Assembly: GCA_051880395.1 (NCBI GenBank)
Contig: JBJENW010000201.1
Location: 1-56,348, forward strand
Source of the DNA: JBJENW01 sp051880395
GTDB taxonomy: Bacteria; Bacillota; Clostridia; Lachnospirales; Lachnospiraceae
Reading direction: 5' to 3'
DNA: 56,348 nt
A program made the translations under genes and the position numbers. Position 1 is the stretch's first letter; each line of letters starts with the position of its first letter. The notes beneath the pieces are model-generated. The model saw only the letters and a program-made list of their open reading frames with translations, did not search any database and was not told the origin of the DNA. Positions 8,032 through 16,773 of this stretch are shown one piece after another.

Positions 8032-8760
8032 ATGTCAGGACATTCAAAATTTGCCAATATCAAGCATAAAAAGGAGAAAAATGACGCAGCAAAAGGAAAA
8101 ATCTTTACCATTATCGGTCGAGAGATCGCAGTCGCTGTAAAAGAAGGCGGTCCGGATCCGGCAAATAACAGTAAACTGCGTGATGTAATCGCCAAAGCAA
8201 AGGCAAATAATATGCCAAACGATACGATTGACCGAGGAATCAAAAAAGCGGCCGGAGATGCAAATTCCGTTAATTATGAGCATGTTTCATATGAAGGATA
8301 TGGACCGAATGGAACAGCCATTATCGTGAACGCATTGACGGATAACAAAAATCGTACTGCAGCAAATGTGCGGAATGCGTTTTCAAAAGGACACGGAAAC
8401 GTTGGTACACAGGGCTGTGTTTCGTATATGTTTGATGAAAGAGGACAGATCATTGTTGCAAAAGAAGATTGTGAATTAGAGGCAGATGATTTGATGATGA
8501 TCGCGTTAGATGCAGGAGCAGAAGACTTTTCTGAGGAAGAGGATTGCTTTGAAATCTATACAGCACCGAATGATTTTTCGGTTGTAAGAGAAGCATTGGA
8601 AAAAGAAAACATCCCGATGGCAAGTGCGGAAGTAACGATGATTCCGCAAACTTATGTAGAGTTGACAGATGAAAAGGATATTGTAAATATTCAAAGGACA
8701 TTAGATTTGCTTGATGAAGATGATGACGTGCAGGAAGTATTCCATAACTGGGCTGAATAA
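8032..8760 (+). CDS. yebC: YebC/PmpR family protein
   Basis: A 242-residue cytoplasmic protein with the invariant family N-terminus (SGHSKFANIKHKK, residues 2-14), the NMPNDTIDRGIKKAAG stretch, EGYGPNGTAIIV, NRTAANVRNAFSKGHGN, and an acidic C-terminal domain. Family members were long annotated as transcription regulators. More recent work ties bacterial YebC proteins to translation, including relief of stalling at proline runs. Which role applies here cannot be read from sequence. It has its own promoter and a good ribosome site. Confidence 0.93.
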   Translation: MSGHSKFANIKHKKEKNDAAKGKIFTIIGREIAVAVKEGGPDPANNSKLRDVIAKAKANNMPNDTIDRGIKKAAGDANSVNYEHVSYEGYGPNGTAIIVNALTDNKNRTAANVRNAFSKGHGNVGTQGCVSYMFDERGQIIVAKEDCELEADDLMMIALDAGAEDFSEEEDCFEIYTAPNDFSVVREALEKENIPMASAEVTMIPQTYVELTDEKDIVNIQRTLDLLDEDDDVQEVFHNWAE

Positions 8761-8777
8761 TAGTTTTCTGTAAAATG

Positions 8778-8812
8778 ATTTCCGGGTACGCTTGAATTAG
8801 TGCCCGGGAAAT
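8778..8812 (+). terminator. Probable terminator after yebC
   Basis: ATTTCCGGGTAC (8778-8789) pairs with GTGCCCGGGAAAT (8800-8812) with one bulged G and one G-T wobble, around a 10-nt loop. The following GAATCTTTATTG is only a weak U-tract, so this may be a terminator or simply a stable intergenic hairpin. Confidence 0.45.
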
Positions 8813-8827
8813 GAATCTTTATTGAAC

Positions 8828-8896
8828 GAACCGGAAGGCTGTGGCAGTTAAAATCTGCTACAGGGTTCAAGGAATTACAGCTGCATGCGAATGCAG
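8828..8896 (+). promoter_or_regulatory. Structured leader upstream of glgA, function unknown
   Basis: Two hairpins precede glgA. The first pairs CTGTGGCAG (8839-8847) with CTGCTACAG (8855-8863) around a 7-nt loop, extended by GAACC (8828-8832) with GGTTC (8864-8868) after a one-sided internal loop. The second is CTGCAT-GCGA-ATGCAG (8881-8896), a perfect 6-bp stem with a GNRA tetraloop. Neither matches a riboswitch class I can name. The glgA start is 90 nt downstream. Confidence 0.4.
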
Positions 8897-8986
8897 AGGA
8901 AGAATTCGATAAAAAGCAGGAAACGGATGAGGGAGAAACAGACGTTTGACAAACTGCAAAAAAATTGTTAAAACGGAGGAATTTAT

Positions 8987-10438
8987 ATGAAAAGGGTATT
9001 ATTTGCGGCATCTGAGTGTGTACCATTTATTAAAACAGGCGGTTTGGCTGACGTATGCGGTGCATTACCAAAAGAATTTGATCCAGAAGAATGGGATATT
9101 CGGGTTGTGATTCCGAATTATACTTGTATTCCGGAGCATTTCCGAAATCAGTTCGAATACGTAACACATTTTTATATGCACATGGGACCGGCGCTTCCGG
9201 ACAAATATATCGGTGTGCTGACATATCGTTACGAAGGAATCCAATATTATTTTATTGATAATCAAGAATATTTTGATTGTTTTACTCCATATGGAAATAT
9301 TCGCTATGACATTGAGAAATTCTGTCTGTTCAGTAAGGCGGTCTTATCTATGCTTCCGCTGATTGATTTTCGACCGGAGATTATTCATTGTCACGACTGG
9401 GAAACAGGTTTGATTCCAGTATATTTAAAAAATGAATTTATGGGAGATCCGTTTTTCTGGGGAATGAAAACGATTATGACGATTCATAATCTAAAATTCC
9501 AGGGTATCTGGGATGTTAAGACAATTCAGGGAATTACCGGACTTCCGAATCGCGTATTTGTACCGGATAAGATGGAGTATAAACGGGATGCGAATATGCT
9601 CAAAGGCGGACTGGTTTACGCAGATTATGTGACGACTGTCAGTGATACATATGCACAGGAAATTCAGACTCCGCAGTATGGAGAAGGATTAAACGGTCTG
9701 CTCTATGCGAGACGTCTGGATATGCAGGGAATTGTAAATGGAATAGACTATGATGTTTACAATCCTGCGACTGATGCAAAGATTTATGTGAATTATGATC
9801 AGGAATCTTTCCGTAAGAAAAAGTGGCAGAATAAAGTAAAACTGCAGGAACAGCTCGGCTTACAGGTAGATCGGAAGAAATATATGATTGGTCTGGTATC
9901 CCGTTTGACGAATCAGAAAGGGTTAGATTTGATCAATTACGCATTCGAGCGAATTGTGGATGAGTTTACGCAGGTAGTGATCATTGGTACTGGCGATGCA
10001 ATGTATGAGAATACGTTTCGTCATTTTGCATGGAAATATCCGGATCGTGTCTCGGCAAACATTTGCTATTCGGATGATCTGGCGCACAAACTGTATGCGG
10101 CAGCGGACGCGTTTTTGATGCCATCTAATTTTGAACCATGTGGCTTGACACAGTTGATTTCTTATCGCTATGGTACGGTACCGATCGTTCGAGAGACTGG
10201 TGGACTAAAAGATACTGTCCAGCCATTTAATGAGTATGAGAATACCGGAGACGGTTTTTCCTTTACCAATTATAATGCGGATGAAATGCTAAAGATCATC
10301 AATTATTCCAAGTCGATTTATTTTGATAAAAAGCGGCAGTGGAATCAAATGGTTGATCGCGGCATGGAAAAAGATTTCTCCTGGAAGAATTCTACGCAGC
10401 GTTATATTGGCTTATATAATTATTTGTTGGGCTATTAA
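8987..10438 (+). CDS. glgA: Glycogen (starch) synthase, GT5
   Basis: Transfers glucose from ADP-glucose to the growing alpha-1,4-glucan. The 483 residues match the family length. The N-terminal GT-B half carries the nucleotide-sugar loop KTGGLADVCGALPK (residues 16-29). Other GT5 landmarks are HCHDWETGLIPVYLK, KTIMTIHNLKFQG, NGIDYDVYNP, LVSRLTNQKGLDL, and the C-terminal FEPCGLTQLISYRYGTVPIV with TGGLKDTV. CGGAGG precedes the ATG. No other glycogen gene is adjacent, so it appears as a single gene behind a structured 5' region and before an intrinsic terminator. Confidence 0.95.
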   Translation: MKRVLFAASECVPFIKTGGLADVCGALPKEFDPEEWDIRVVIPNYTCIPEHFRNQFEYVTHFYMHMGPALPDKYIGVLTYRYEGIQYYFIDNQEYFDCFTPYGNIRYDIEKFCLFSKAVLSMLPLIDFRPEIIHCHDWETGLIPVYLKNEFMGDPFFWGMKTIMTIHNLKFQGIWDVKTIQGITGLPNRVFVPDKMEYKRDANMLKGGLVYADYVTTVSDTYAQEIQTPQYGEGLNGLLYARRLDMQGIVNGIDYDVYNPATDAKIYVNYDQESFRKKKWQNKVKLQEQLGLQVDRKKYMIGLVSRLTNQKGLDLINYAFERIVDEFTQVVIIGTGDAMYENTFRHFAWKYPDRVSANICYSDDLAHKLYAAADAFLMPSNFEPCGLTQLISYRYGTVPIVRETGGLKDTVQPFNEYENTGDGFSFTNYNADEMLKIINYSKSIYFDKKRQWNQMVDRGMEKDFSWKNSTQRYIGLYNYLLGY

Positions 10439-10465
10439 TACAAAAGAAAAAACTGGATATACTAG

Positions 10466-10496
10466 AAGGCGACGATAACAAGTCGCCTTTTCTTTT
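10466..10496 (+). terminator. Rho-independent terminator after glgA, with an alternative downstream pairing
   Basis: AAGGCGAC (10466-10473) pairs with GTCGCCTT (10482-10489), then TTCTTTTTC follows. The 3' arm can instead pair as GTCGCCTTTTC (10482-10492) with GAAAAGGCGAC (10506-10516), an 11-bp stem ending 3 nt before the AGGAGG of the next gene. The two hairpins exclude each other. Confidence 0.75.
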
Positions 10497-10529
10497 TCAA
10501 CACCAGAAAAGGCGACAGCAGGAGGCTGT

Positions 10530-11249
10530 ATGGAAAAGAAAATTACCCAACAAACGCCGGCGAATGCCGAAACAAATACTGAATCAGAAAAAACTGCATT
10601 GATCAAAGAAAGTGGTTCCCTGACATTAAATGAAAATAAAGAAAAACACAAAATCTATCTTCTTTCCATTATCGGGGAGGTGGAAGGTCATGATGTGCTT
10701 CCGTCTAACACAAAAAGTACAAAATATGAGCACGTACTTCCAAAACTAGCAGAAATAGAGGATTCTGAAGATGTAGATGGGGTAATGGTCTTGTTAAACA
10801 CTGTAGGCGGTGATGTGGAAAGTGGGCTTGCTATTGCAGAAATGATTGCCTCTTTAAGTAAACCGACCGTTTCACTGGTCCTTGGTGGCAGCCATTCGAT
10901 CGGGGTACCACTTGCGGTTTCCGCGGATTATTCCTTTATAGTGCCAACTGGAACAATGGTACTACATCCGGTCCGGATGAGCGGAACGGTGATCGGAGCC
11001 CCACAGACTTATGAATATTTTAGGCAGATGCAGGAGAGAATCATCGGATTTATTACCTCTCATTGTTTTGCACAAAAAGAACGCATTGAACAATTGATGA
11101 TGAATACAAGCATGCTGACAAAAGATTTGGGGACCATTCTTGTTGGAAATGAAGCAGTGACAGAGGGAATTATCAATGAAGTTGGTGGAATGGATGAGGC
11201 ATTTGCACGATTGCACGACATGATTACGGAAGAAAAAAATCGAAAATAA
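10530..11249 (+). CDS. tepA: ClpP-like serine protease, TepA type
   Basis: A 239-residue cytoplasmic ClpP-fold protein. After a polar N-terminal tail (about 1-40) come the strand VMVLLNTVGGDVESGLAIAE, the nucleophile turn GGSHSIGVPLA (Ser in HSI), the His segment TMVLHPVRMSG, and an Asp-containing TKDLGTILVGNEAV. The Ser-His-Asp set therefore looks intact. In Bacillus subtilis the homologue YmfB/TepA lies near spoIIIE. Here ftsK/spoIIIE follows with uppP between. TepA has been linked to protein export and spore protein turnover, but the substrate is not evident. AGGAGG at 10520-10525 sets the start. Confidence 0.8.
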   Translation: MEKKITQQTPANAETNTESEKTALIKESGSLTLNENKEKHKIYLLSIIGEVEGHDVLPSNTKSTKYEHVLPKLAEIEDSEDVDGVMVLLNTVGGDVESGLAIAEMIASLSKPTVSLVLGGSHSIGVPLAVSADYSFIVPTGTMVLHPVRMSGTVIGAPQTYEYFRQMQERIIGFITSHCFAQKERIEQLMMNTSMLTKDLGTILVGNEAVTEGIINEVGGMDEAFARLHDMITEEKNRK

Positions 11250-11277
11250 TGACATTCTGAGAGAAATATGGTAGAAT
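11249..11277 (+). promoter_or_regulatory. Probable sigma-A promoter of uppP
   Basis: ATGACA at 11249-11254, a 17-nt spacer and TAGAAT at 11272-11277. Transcription would start near 11284, giving a leader of roughly 187 nt before the uppP ATG. Confidence 0.55.
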
Positions 11278-11291
11278 AACCACTGAGAGAA

Positions 11292-11450
11292 ATGCACACA
11301 CGGAAATTTGATGTATCTGGTTTGGCGTGAAAACTTTTGGTCAGATGTGCAGAAATTTATGAAATGTATTTGAAATGTACAGGGATAAATTTTTTGCATC
11401 TGACAAAAGTAGACGTAAAAACAAGTATCGGAAAGATTTCAGGAGTGCAT
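11292..11450 (+). promoter_or_regulatory. Structured uppP leader, copy 1 of a shared RNA domain
   Basis: The core hairpin pairs ACTTTTGGTCAGATG (11333-11347) with CATCTGACAAAAGT (11397-11410), one G bulged. It continues inward as GCAGAAATTTAT with ATAAATTTTTTGC and is capped by a small GTAT/ATGTAC arm. A looser outer helix pairs ATGCAC (11292-11297) with GTGCAT (11445-11450). The core resembles the leader of the DUF3048 gene at 24038-24202 in sequence and shape. I do not recognise a known riboswitch. It ends about 20 nt before the start codon. Confidence 0.5.
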
Positions 11451-11470
11451 ACATACTAGAGGAGGATATT

Positions 11471-12349
11471 ATGACACTATTACAGGCAATCTTTATGGGG
11501 GTCATACAAGGAATTACGGAATTTTTACCCATAAGCAGTTCAGGACACTTGGCATTATTTAAAAATTTATTTCATGTTAATACAGATACAGGGGTTTTGT
11601 TTGATGTATTGTTACATATCGGTACATTGGCGGCGGTCTGCGTGATGTACCATCATGACATTGGTAAAATGATTTCTGAATTTTGGGGGATTCTGAAAGA
11701 TTCTTTTCAAAATTTAAAAACTTGGATCAATAATATGGGCGATACGCCGGATGAAGTATATATCCGTGTTGTGCGAAACAGTTATCGAAAACTGGTATTA
11801 CTGATATTGTTTTCGACAATACCGACAGCAATTATCGGTCTTGCAGCGAAAGATCTGACAGCGATGGCGGATGCGATGATGATCATTCCTGGAATCGGTC
11901 TTTTGATCACTTCGGTGATCTTATTTGTGGCAGACAGACTTCCGGAAGGAAACAAACTGCCGGGACATGTCACATTCACAAATGCCTTTTTGATCGGAAT
12001 CAGTCAGGGAATCGCAACACTTCCTGGAATTTCACGTTCGGGAATGACTGTAACCGCATGCATAGCAAGTGGATTTAAGCGAACATTTGCGGTAAAGTAT
12101 TCTTTTTTAATGTCTATACCGGCGATTATAGGATCTTTGATACTGGAATTGACAGAGATAAGCTCTGTTTCCGTAAGCACACCGGAGGTTCTGTATTATC
12201 TTGTCGGAATGATAGTGGCAGCGGTTGTCGGATATATCTGTATCCAAACCATGCTGTTCATTGTAAAAAATAAAAAATTCTCATTTTTTGCGGTATATTG
12301 TCTGCTGATCGGAGCGTTATCTGTAGAAAGTTATTTTTATACCGCATAA
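11471..12349 (+). CDS. uppP: Undecaprenyl-diphosphate phosphatase
   Basis: An integral membrane enzyme that dephosphorylates undecaprenyl diphosphate, recycling the lipid carrier of wall synthesis. Loss or gain changes bacitracin sensitivity in other species. The two BacA signatures are present: EFLPISSSGHLALF starting at Glu17, and PGISRSGMT with Arg189. About seven or eight hydrophobic segments cover the 292 residues. The frame is open to 11375, but AGAGGAGG precedes the ATG at 11471 and that start gives the typical N-terminus. ftsK starts 17 nt after the stop. A structured leader lies upstream. Confidence 0.94.
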   Translation: MTLLQAIFMGVIQGITEFLPISSSGHLALFKNLFHVNTDTGVLFDVLLHIGTLAAVCVMYHHDIGKMISEFWGILKDSFQNLKTWINNMGDTPDEVYIRVVRNSYRKLVLLILFSTIPTAIIGLAAKDLTAMADAMMIIPGIGLLITSVILFVADRLPEGNKLPGHVTFTNAFLIGISQGIATLPGISRSGMTVTACIASGFKRTFAVKYSFLMSIPAIIGSLILELTEISSVSVSTPEVLYYLVGMIVAAVVGYICIQTMLFIVKNKKFSFFAVYCLLIGALSVESYFYTA

Positions 12350-12366
12350 AATGTGCGGAGGCATAT

Positions 12367-15012
12367 ATGGCAACAACAACGAAAAAAGCAACAACAAAAA
12401 AGAGTTCTTCTAAGAAAAAAACAACCACCACACGAAAAAGTACTCCCCGGAAAAAACGTATGACAGCAGAACAGCGAAAAAAGCTGGAACGGGAAGAAAT
12501 GATTCGAAATGAGATTATGGTGTGGGGGACACTGGCATTTTGTGTGATCTTATTTTTAAGTGATATCGGATGCGCCGGTAAAATTGGAAACGCGCTGTCT
12601 TATATCAGTTTCGGCTTGTTCGGAATCGTATCCTACTTATTACCGTTTGCAATTTTTTTGACAGCTCTTTTTGTGATCTCAAACAAAGAAACATATTTTG
12701 TATCGTTTAAAGTCATCATTGGTTGTATCTTTTTATGGTTTTTATGCACGTTTTCAGAATTGTTTCTTGCAAATACGACTTCATTTGGCATAGAAACGGC
12801 ATGGAAATATGCGGTTTCTACGCACCGTGGCGGCGGACTTTTTGGTGGATTTTTGGCACAGGTTTTATACAACAATCTGGGACTGGTCGGTGCATATGTG
12901 ATCGCAGTCATTGGTCTGATCTTATCGCTGGCACTCTTGACAGAACAGTCTATTTTTGCCCGTCTGAAAAAAGGAGGGCAGAAAATTTATGATTCTGCAA
13001 AGACAGATGCGCAGCGTCGTCAAAAAAAGCGTGAGATGCGCCAGCAGTTTCATGAGGAACAGCGTGCACAGGCAAATAAGGATCGTCAAAAGAAGGTTTC
13101 CGGTGTTACCATGGATCTGGATCTAAAAAAACAGTCGAAGTCAGAAGAAACAGAAAAAATCCTGGATATTCCGATTCAGGGTGTAACGCCGATTGAAGAT
13201 GTCGAGAATGTACAAACAGAAATTATAGAGGAACCGCAGACTTTCTCAGATGTTGATATCTTTGAAGAAACTCCGGATGATGTAATGCCTGTTGATGCAA
13301 ATGAGCCGGTGATTTTGCCACTGCCGGAGATGTCGGTTTCAGATTCGGTGAATCGAACAGATGAACCAAAAGAAGATATCTTGTGCGATGAGAAAGATGC
13401 TTCCATGCATTTATTAGAGCCTTTGCAAGAAACAGGACCAGAAGATGTTTCAACCAGAAAAAATCCAAAGCAATCGCCAGAGGAAATCAATGAAACTGTG
13501 CAATGCGTGGAAAAAGAGATGAAACAGGTCGCACCGGCGCCCAAAAAATATATTTTTCCATCGATTCGCTTATTGCAATCTCCGGACCGTTCCATGAAGG
13601 GAGATTCGGTAGAACATGTTCAACAGACAGCCAAAAAATTAGAACAGACGTTGAAAAATTTCGGTGTCAATGTTAAGATTACAAATGCAAGCCAGGGACC
13701 GAGTGTAACACGATATGAATTGCAGCCGGAACAAGGTGTCAAAGTCAGTAAGATCGTAAATCTGTCAGATGATATCAAATTAAATCTTGCGGCACCGGAT
13801 ATTCGGATTGAAGCGCCGATTCCCGGAAAAGCTGCAGTCGGAATTGAGGTTCCGAATAAGCAGAATGTAACGGTTAATTTTAGGGAACTGGTCGAAAGCA
13901 CAGAATTCAAACGAAGCAAGTCACCGATTTCCTTTGCAGTAGGAAAAGATATTGCAGGAAATCCGGTAGTGGCTGATATCGCTAAGATGCCGCATCTGCT
14001 CATCGCTGGTGCAACCGGCTCCGGTAAATCTGTCTGCATCAATACGATCATTATGAGTATTTTATATAAGGCAGACCCATCGGATGTAAAATTGATCATG
14101 ATCGATCCGAAAGTCGTCGAATTAAGCGTGTACAATGGAATTCCACATTTATTTATTCCAGTCGTCACAGACGCGAAAAAGGCAGCAGGAGCGCTTCACT
14201 GGGCGGTATCAGAAATGATGGAACGTTATGAAAAATTTGCAGCAATGAATGTACGGGATCTGAAAGGCTACAATAAAAAAGCGGCATCAATGGCAGATTC
14301 TGATACAGAAGAAAAACCGGAAAAAATGCCGCAGATCGTAATTATCGTTGATGAGCTTGCAGATTTGATGATGGTAGCGCCGGGGGACGTGGAGGATGCA
14401 ATCTGTCGACTGGCACAGTTAGCGCGTGCGGCTGGAATACATCTGATCCTTGCAACACAGCGACCTTCTGTCAATGTCATTACCGGCTTGATCAAGGCAA
14501 ATATGCCGTCAAGAATCGCATTTTCCGTTTCGTCAGGGGTGGATTCCCGGACGATCTTAGATATGAACGGTGCAGAAAAACTGCTCGGAAAAGGAGATAT
14601 GCTCTTTTATCCACAAGGCAGTGCAAAACCACGCCGTGTACAAGGGGCTTTTGTCTCGGATCAGGAAGTCGCAGAGGTGGTGGCATTTCTTACAAAGGAA
14701 AATGGAGAAACCGCTTACAATCAGGAAATTGAATCAAAGATGCAAAGTGTTGCAGAAAGCAGCACAGGCAATGCTGCCCCGGCGGATGACAGGGATCAGT
14801 ATTTTGTCGATGCCGGACGGTTTCTGATTGAAAAAAATAAAGCTTCTATTGGGCTTTTACAGCGAAATTTCCGAATTGGATTTAACCGCGCCGCCCGAAT
14901 CATGGGACAATTAGAAGATGCCGGTGTAGTAGGACCGGAAGACAGTACCAAACCACGACAGATTTTAATGTCAGAGGCAGAATTTGAAACTTATGTAGAA
15001 GAATGTGTATAA
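12367..15012 (+). CDS. ftsK: DNA translocase FtsK/SpoIIIE
   Basis: A membrane-anchored ATPase that pumps chromosomal DNA through the closing division or sporulation septum. The 881 residues begin with a Lys/Thr-rich cytoplasmic tail (about 1-45), then four membrane segments (about 50-190), a long acidic low-complexity linker (about 215-410), and the motor. The motor has Walker A GATGSGKS at 548-555, Walker B IIIVDELADLMM, and LATQRPSVNVITG. The C-terminal gamma winged helix (KASIGLLQRNFRIGFNRAARIM) reads polarity sequences. The ATG at 12367 follows CGGAGG. An upstream in-frame start at 12298 lies inside uppP and is unlikely. Confidence 0.95.
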   Translation: MATTTKKATTKKSSSKKKTTTTRKSTPRKKRMTAEQRKKLEREEMIRNEIMVWGTLAFCVILFLSDIGCAGKIGNALSYISFGLFGIVSYLLPFAIFLTALFVISNKETYFVSFKVIIGCIFLWFLCTFSELFLANTTSFGIETAWKYAVSTHRGGGLFGGFLAQVLYNNLGLVGAYVIAVIGLILSLALLTEQSIFARLKKGGQKIYDSAKTDAQRRQKKREMRQQFHEEQRAQANKDRQKKVSGVTMDLDLKKQSKSEETEKILDIPIQGVTPIEDVENVQTEIIEEPQTFSDVDIFEETPDDVMPVDANEPVILPLPEMSVSDSVNRTDEPKEDILCDEKDASMHLLEPLQETGPEDVSTRKNPKQSPEEINETVQCVEKEMKQVAPAPKKYIFPSIRLLQSPDRSMKGDSVEHVQQTAKKLEQTLKNFGVNVKITNASQGPSVTRYELQPEQGVKVSKIVNLSDDIKLNLAAPDIRIEAPIPGKAAVGIEVPNKQNVTVNFRELVESTEFKRSKSPISFAVGKDIAGNPVVADIAKMPHLLIAGATGSGKSVCINTIIMSILYKADPSDVKLIMIDPKVVELSVYNGIPHLFIPVVTDAKKAAGALHWAVSEMMERYEKFAAMNVRDLKGYNKKAASMADSDTEEKPEKMPQIVIIVDELADLMMVAPGDVEDAICRLAQLARAAGIHLILATQRPSVNVITGLIKANMPSRIAFSVSSGVDSRTILDMNGAEKLLGKGDMLFYPQGSAKPRRVQGAFVSDQEVAEVVAFLTKENGETAYNQEIESKMQSVAESSTGNAAPADDRDQYFVDAGRFLIEKNKASIGLLQRNFRIGFNRAARIMGQLEDAGVVGPEDSTKPRQILMSEAEFETYVEECV

Positions 15013-15067
15013 TTGAGTTCGATCAATTAATGCGTTCATGATAAAAATGATTTTAGGAGGAAACAAA

Positions 15068-16741
15068 ATGAAAACTGATATTCAGATTGCACAGGAAGCC
15101 GAAATGGTTCACATCCGTGAGGTTGCAGCAAAACTTGACATCAACGAAGATGAACTGGAATTATATGGAAAATATAAAGCAAAATTATCAGACGAGTTGT
15201 TAGATCGTGTAAAAGATAATCCAAACGGAAAACTCGTTCTTGTTACAGCAGTAAATCCGACACCGGCCGGAGAAGGAAAGACAACCGTAAGTGTCGGATT
15301 AGGAGAAGCGTTCGGTCAGCTGAATAAGAAAGCGGTTGTTGCTCTTCGTGAGCCTTCTTTAGGACCGTGCTTTGGCATTAAGGGCGGAGCTGCAGGTGGC
15401 GGATATGCGCAGGCTGTTCCGATGGAAGATTTAAATTTACACTTTACTGGTGATTTTCATGCGATCACTTCGGCAAACAATCTGCTTGCTGCTCTGTTAG
15501 ACAATCATATTCAGCAGGGAAATGAACTCGGAATCGATCCGAGACAGATCGTATGGAAACGCTGCGAGGATATGAATGACCGTGTGTTACGTAATATCGT
15601 AGTCGGACTTGGAAGCAAGATGGACGGTATGGTCCGGGAAGATCATTTTGTCATCACCGTCGCATCTGAAATCATGGCTGTTTTATGTCTGGCTGACGAT
15701 ATGAAAGATTTAAAAAGACGATTAGGACGCATTATCGTGGCATATACGTTTGACGGAAAACCTGTGACTGCAGACGACCTTCATGCAACAGGTGCAATGG
15801 CAGCATTGTTAAAAGATGCGATCAAACCAAATATGATTCAGACATTAGAGCATACACCAGTCATCGTACATGGTGGACCATTTGCAAATATCGCTCATGG
15901 CTGTAACAGTGTGCGTGCGACAAAAGCGGCTCTGAAACTGGCAGACATTGTTGTCACAGAGGCAGGATTTGGTGCAGACCTTGGTGCAGAGAAATTCTTT
16001 GACATCAAATGTCGTAAAGCAGGATTAAAACCAGATGCTGTTGTTTTAGTTGCAACTGTCCGCGCTTTGAAATATAATGGTGATGTACCAAAAGCAGAAC
16101 TCGGTGAGGAAAATCTCGATGCACTGAAAAAAGGAATTGTCAATCTGGAAAAACACATTGAAAATCTTCAGAAATTCGGTGTTCCGGTTGTTGTTACCTT
16201 AAATTCGTTTGTGACAGATACCCAGGCAGAAACTGACTTCGTAAAAGAGTTCTGTGAAGAACGCGGATGTGAATTTGCATTATCAGAAGTATGGGAGAAA
16301 GGCGGAAAAGGCGGAGTTGCTCTTGCAGAGAAAGTTTTAAAGACAATGGAAGAGAAACCAAGCAATTTCCACCCATTATATGATACCAGCCTCAGCCTGA
16401 AGGAGAAAATCGAGACGATCGCAAAAGAAATCTATGGAGCAGACGGTGTCACATATTCCGCTGCAGCCAGCAAGGAGCTGAAACGAATCGAAGAAGAACT
16501 CGGCTTATCAAATCTTCCGGTCTGCATGGCAAAAACACAGTACTCTTTGTCAGACAATGCGAAATTGTTAGGGCGACCAAAAGACTTTACCGTTAATGTA
16601 CGAGAAGTGTATGTTTCTGCCGGTGCAGGATTTGTTGTCGCAGTGACAGGTTCGATCATGACCATGCCGGGACTTCCGAAAAAACCGGCTGCATTCAATA
16701 TCGATGTAGACGATGACGGTACGATCACAGGATTATTTTAA
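15068..16741 (+). CDS. fhs: Formate-tetrahydrofolate ligase
   Basis: Joins formate to tetrahydrofolate with ATP to give 10-formyl-THF, the entry step of the methyl branch of acetogenesis and a source of formyl groups for purines. The 557-residue length equals the family norm. The P-loop segment TAVNPTPAGEGKTTVSVGL (about 59-77), REPSLGPCFGIKGGAAGGGYAQ (start and end parts REPSLGPCFG and GGAAGGGYAQ), and NLHFTGDFHAI are all present. TAGGAGG lies 8 nt before the ATG at 15068. The open frame back to 15038 has no ribosome site. folD follows 32 nt downstream, so the two are likely cotranscribed. Confidence 0.96.
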   Translation: MKTDIQIAQEAEMVHIREVAAKLDINEDELELYGKYKAKLSDELLDRVKDNPNGKLVLVTAVNPTPAGEGKTTVSVGLGEAFGQLNKKAVVALREPSLGPCFGIKGGAAGGGYAQAVPMEDLNLHFTGDFHAITSANNLLAALLDNHIQQGNELGIDPRQIVWKRCEDMNDRVLRNIVVGLGSKMDGMVREDHFVITVASEIMAVLCLADDMKDLKRRLGRIIVAYTFDGKPVTADDLHATGAMAALLKDAIKPNMIQTLEHTPVIVHGGPFANIAHGCNSVRATKAALKLADIVVTEAGFGADLGAEKFFDIKCRKAGLKPDAVVLVATVRALKYNGDVPKAELGEENLDALKKGIVNLEKHIENLQKFGVPVVVTLNSFVTDTQAETDFVKEFCEERGCEFALSEVWEKGGKGGVALAEKVLKTMEEKPSNFHPLYDTSLSLKEKIETIAKEIYGADGVTYSAAASKELKRIEEELGLSNLPVCMAKTQYSLSDNAKLLGRPKDFTVNVREVYVSAGAGFVVAVTGSIMTMPGLPKKPAAFNIDVDDDGTITGLF

Positions 16742-16773
16742 TCGCAGAAAACACACAGAAAGAAGGAATGCGT

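Noticed and set aside
8946..8974. TTGACA-17-TAAAAC as the glgA promoter
   Set aside because: It would start transcription inside the glgA ribosome site, leaving no usable leader.
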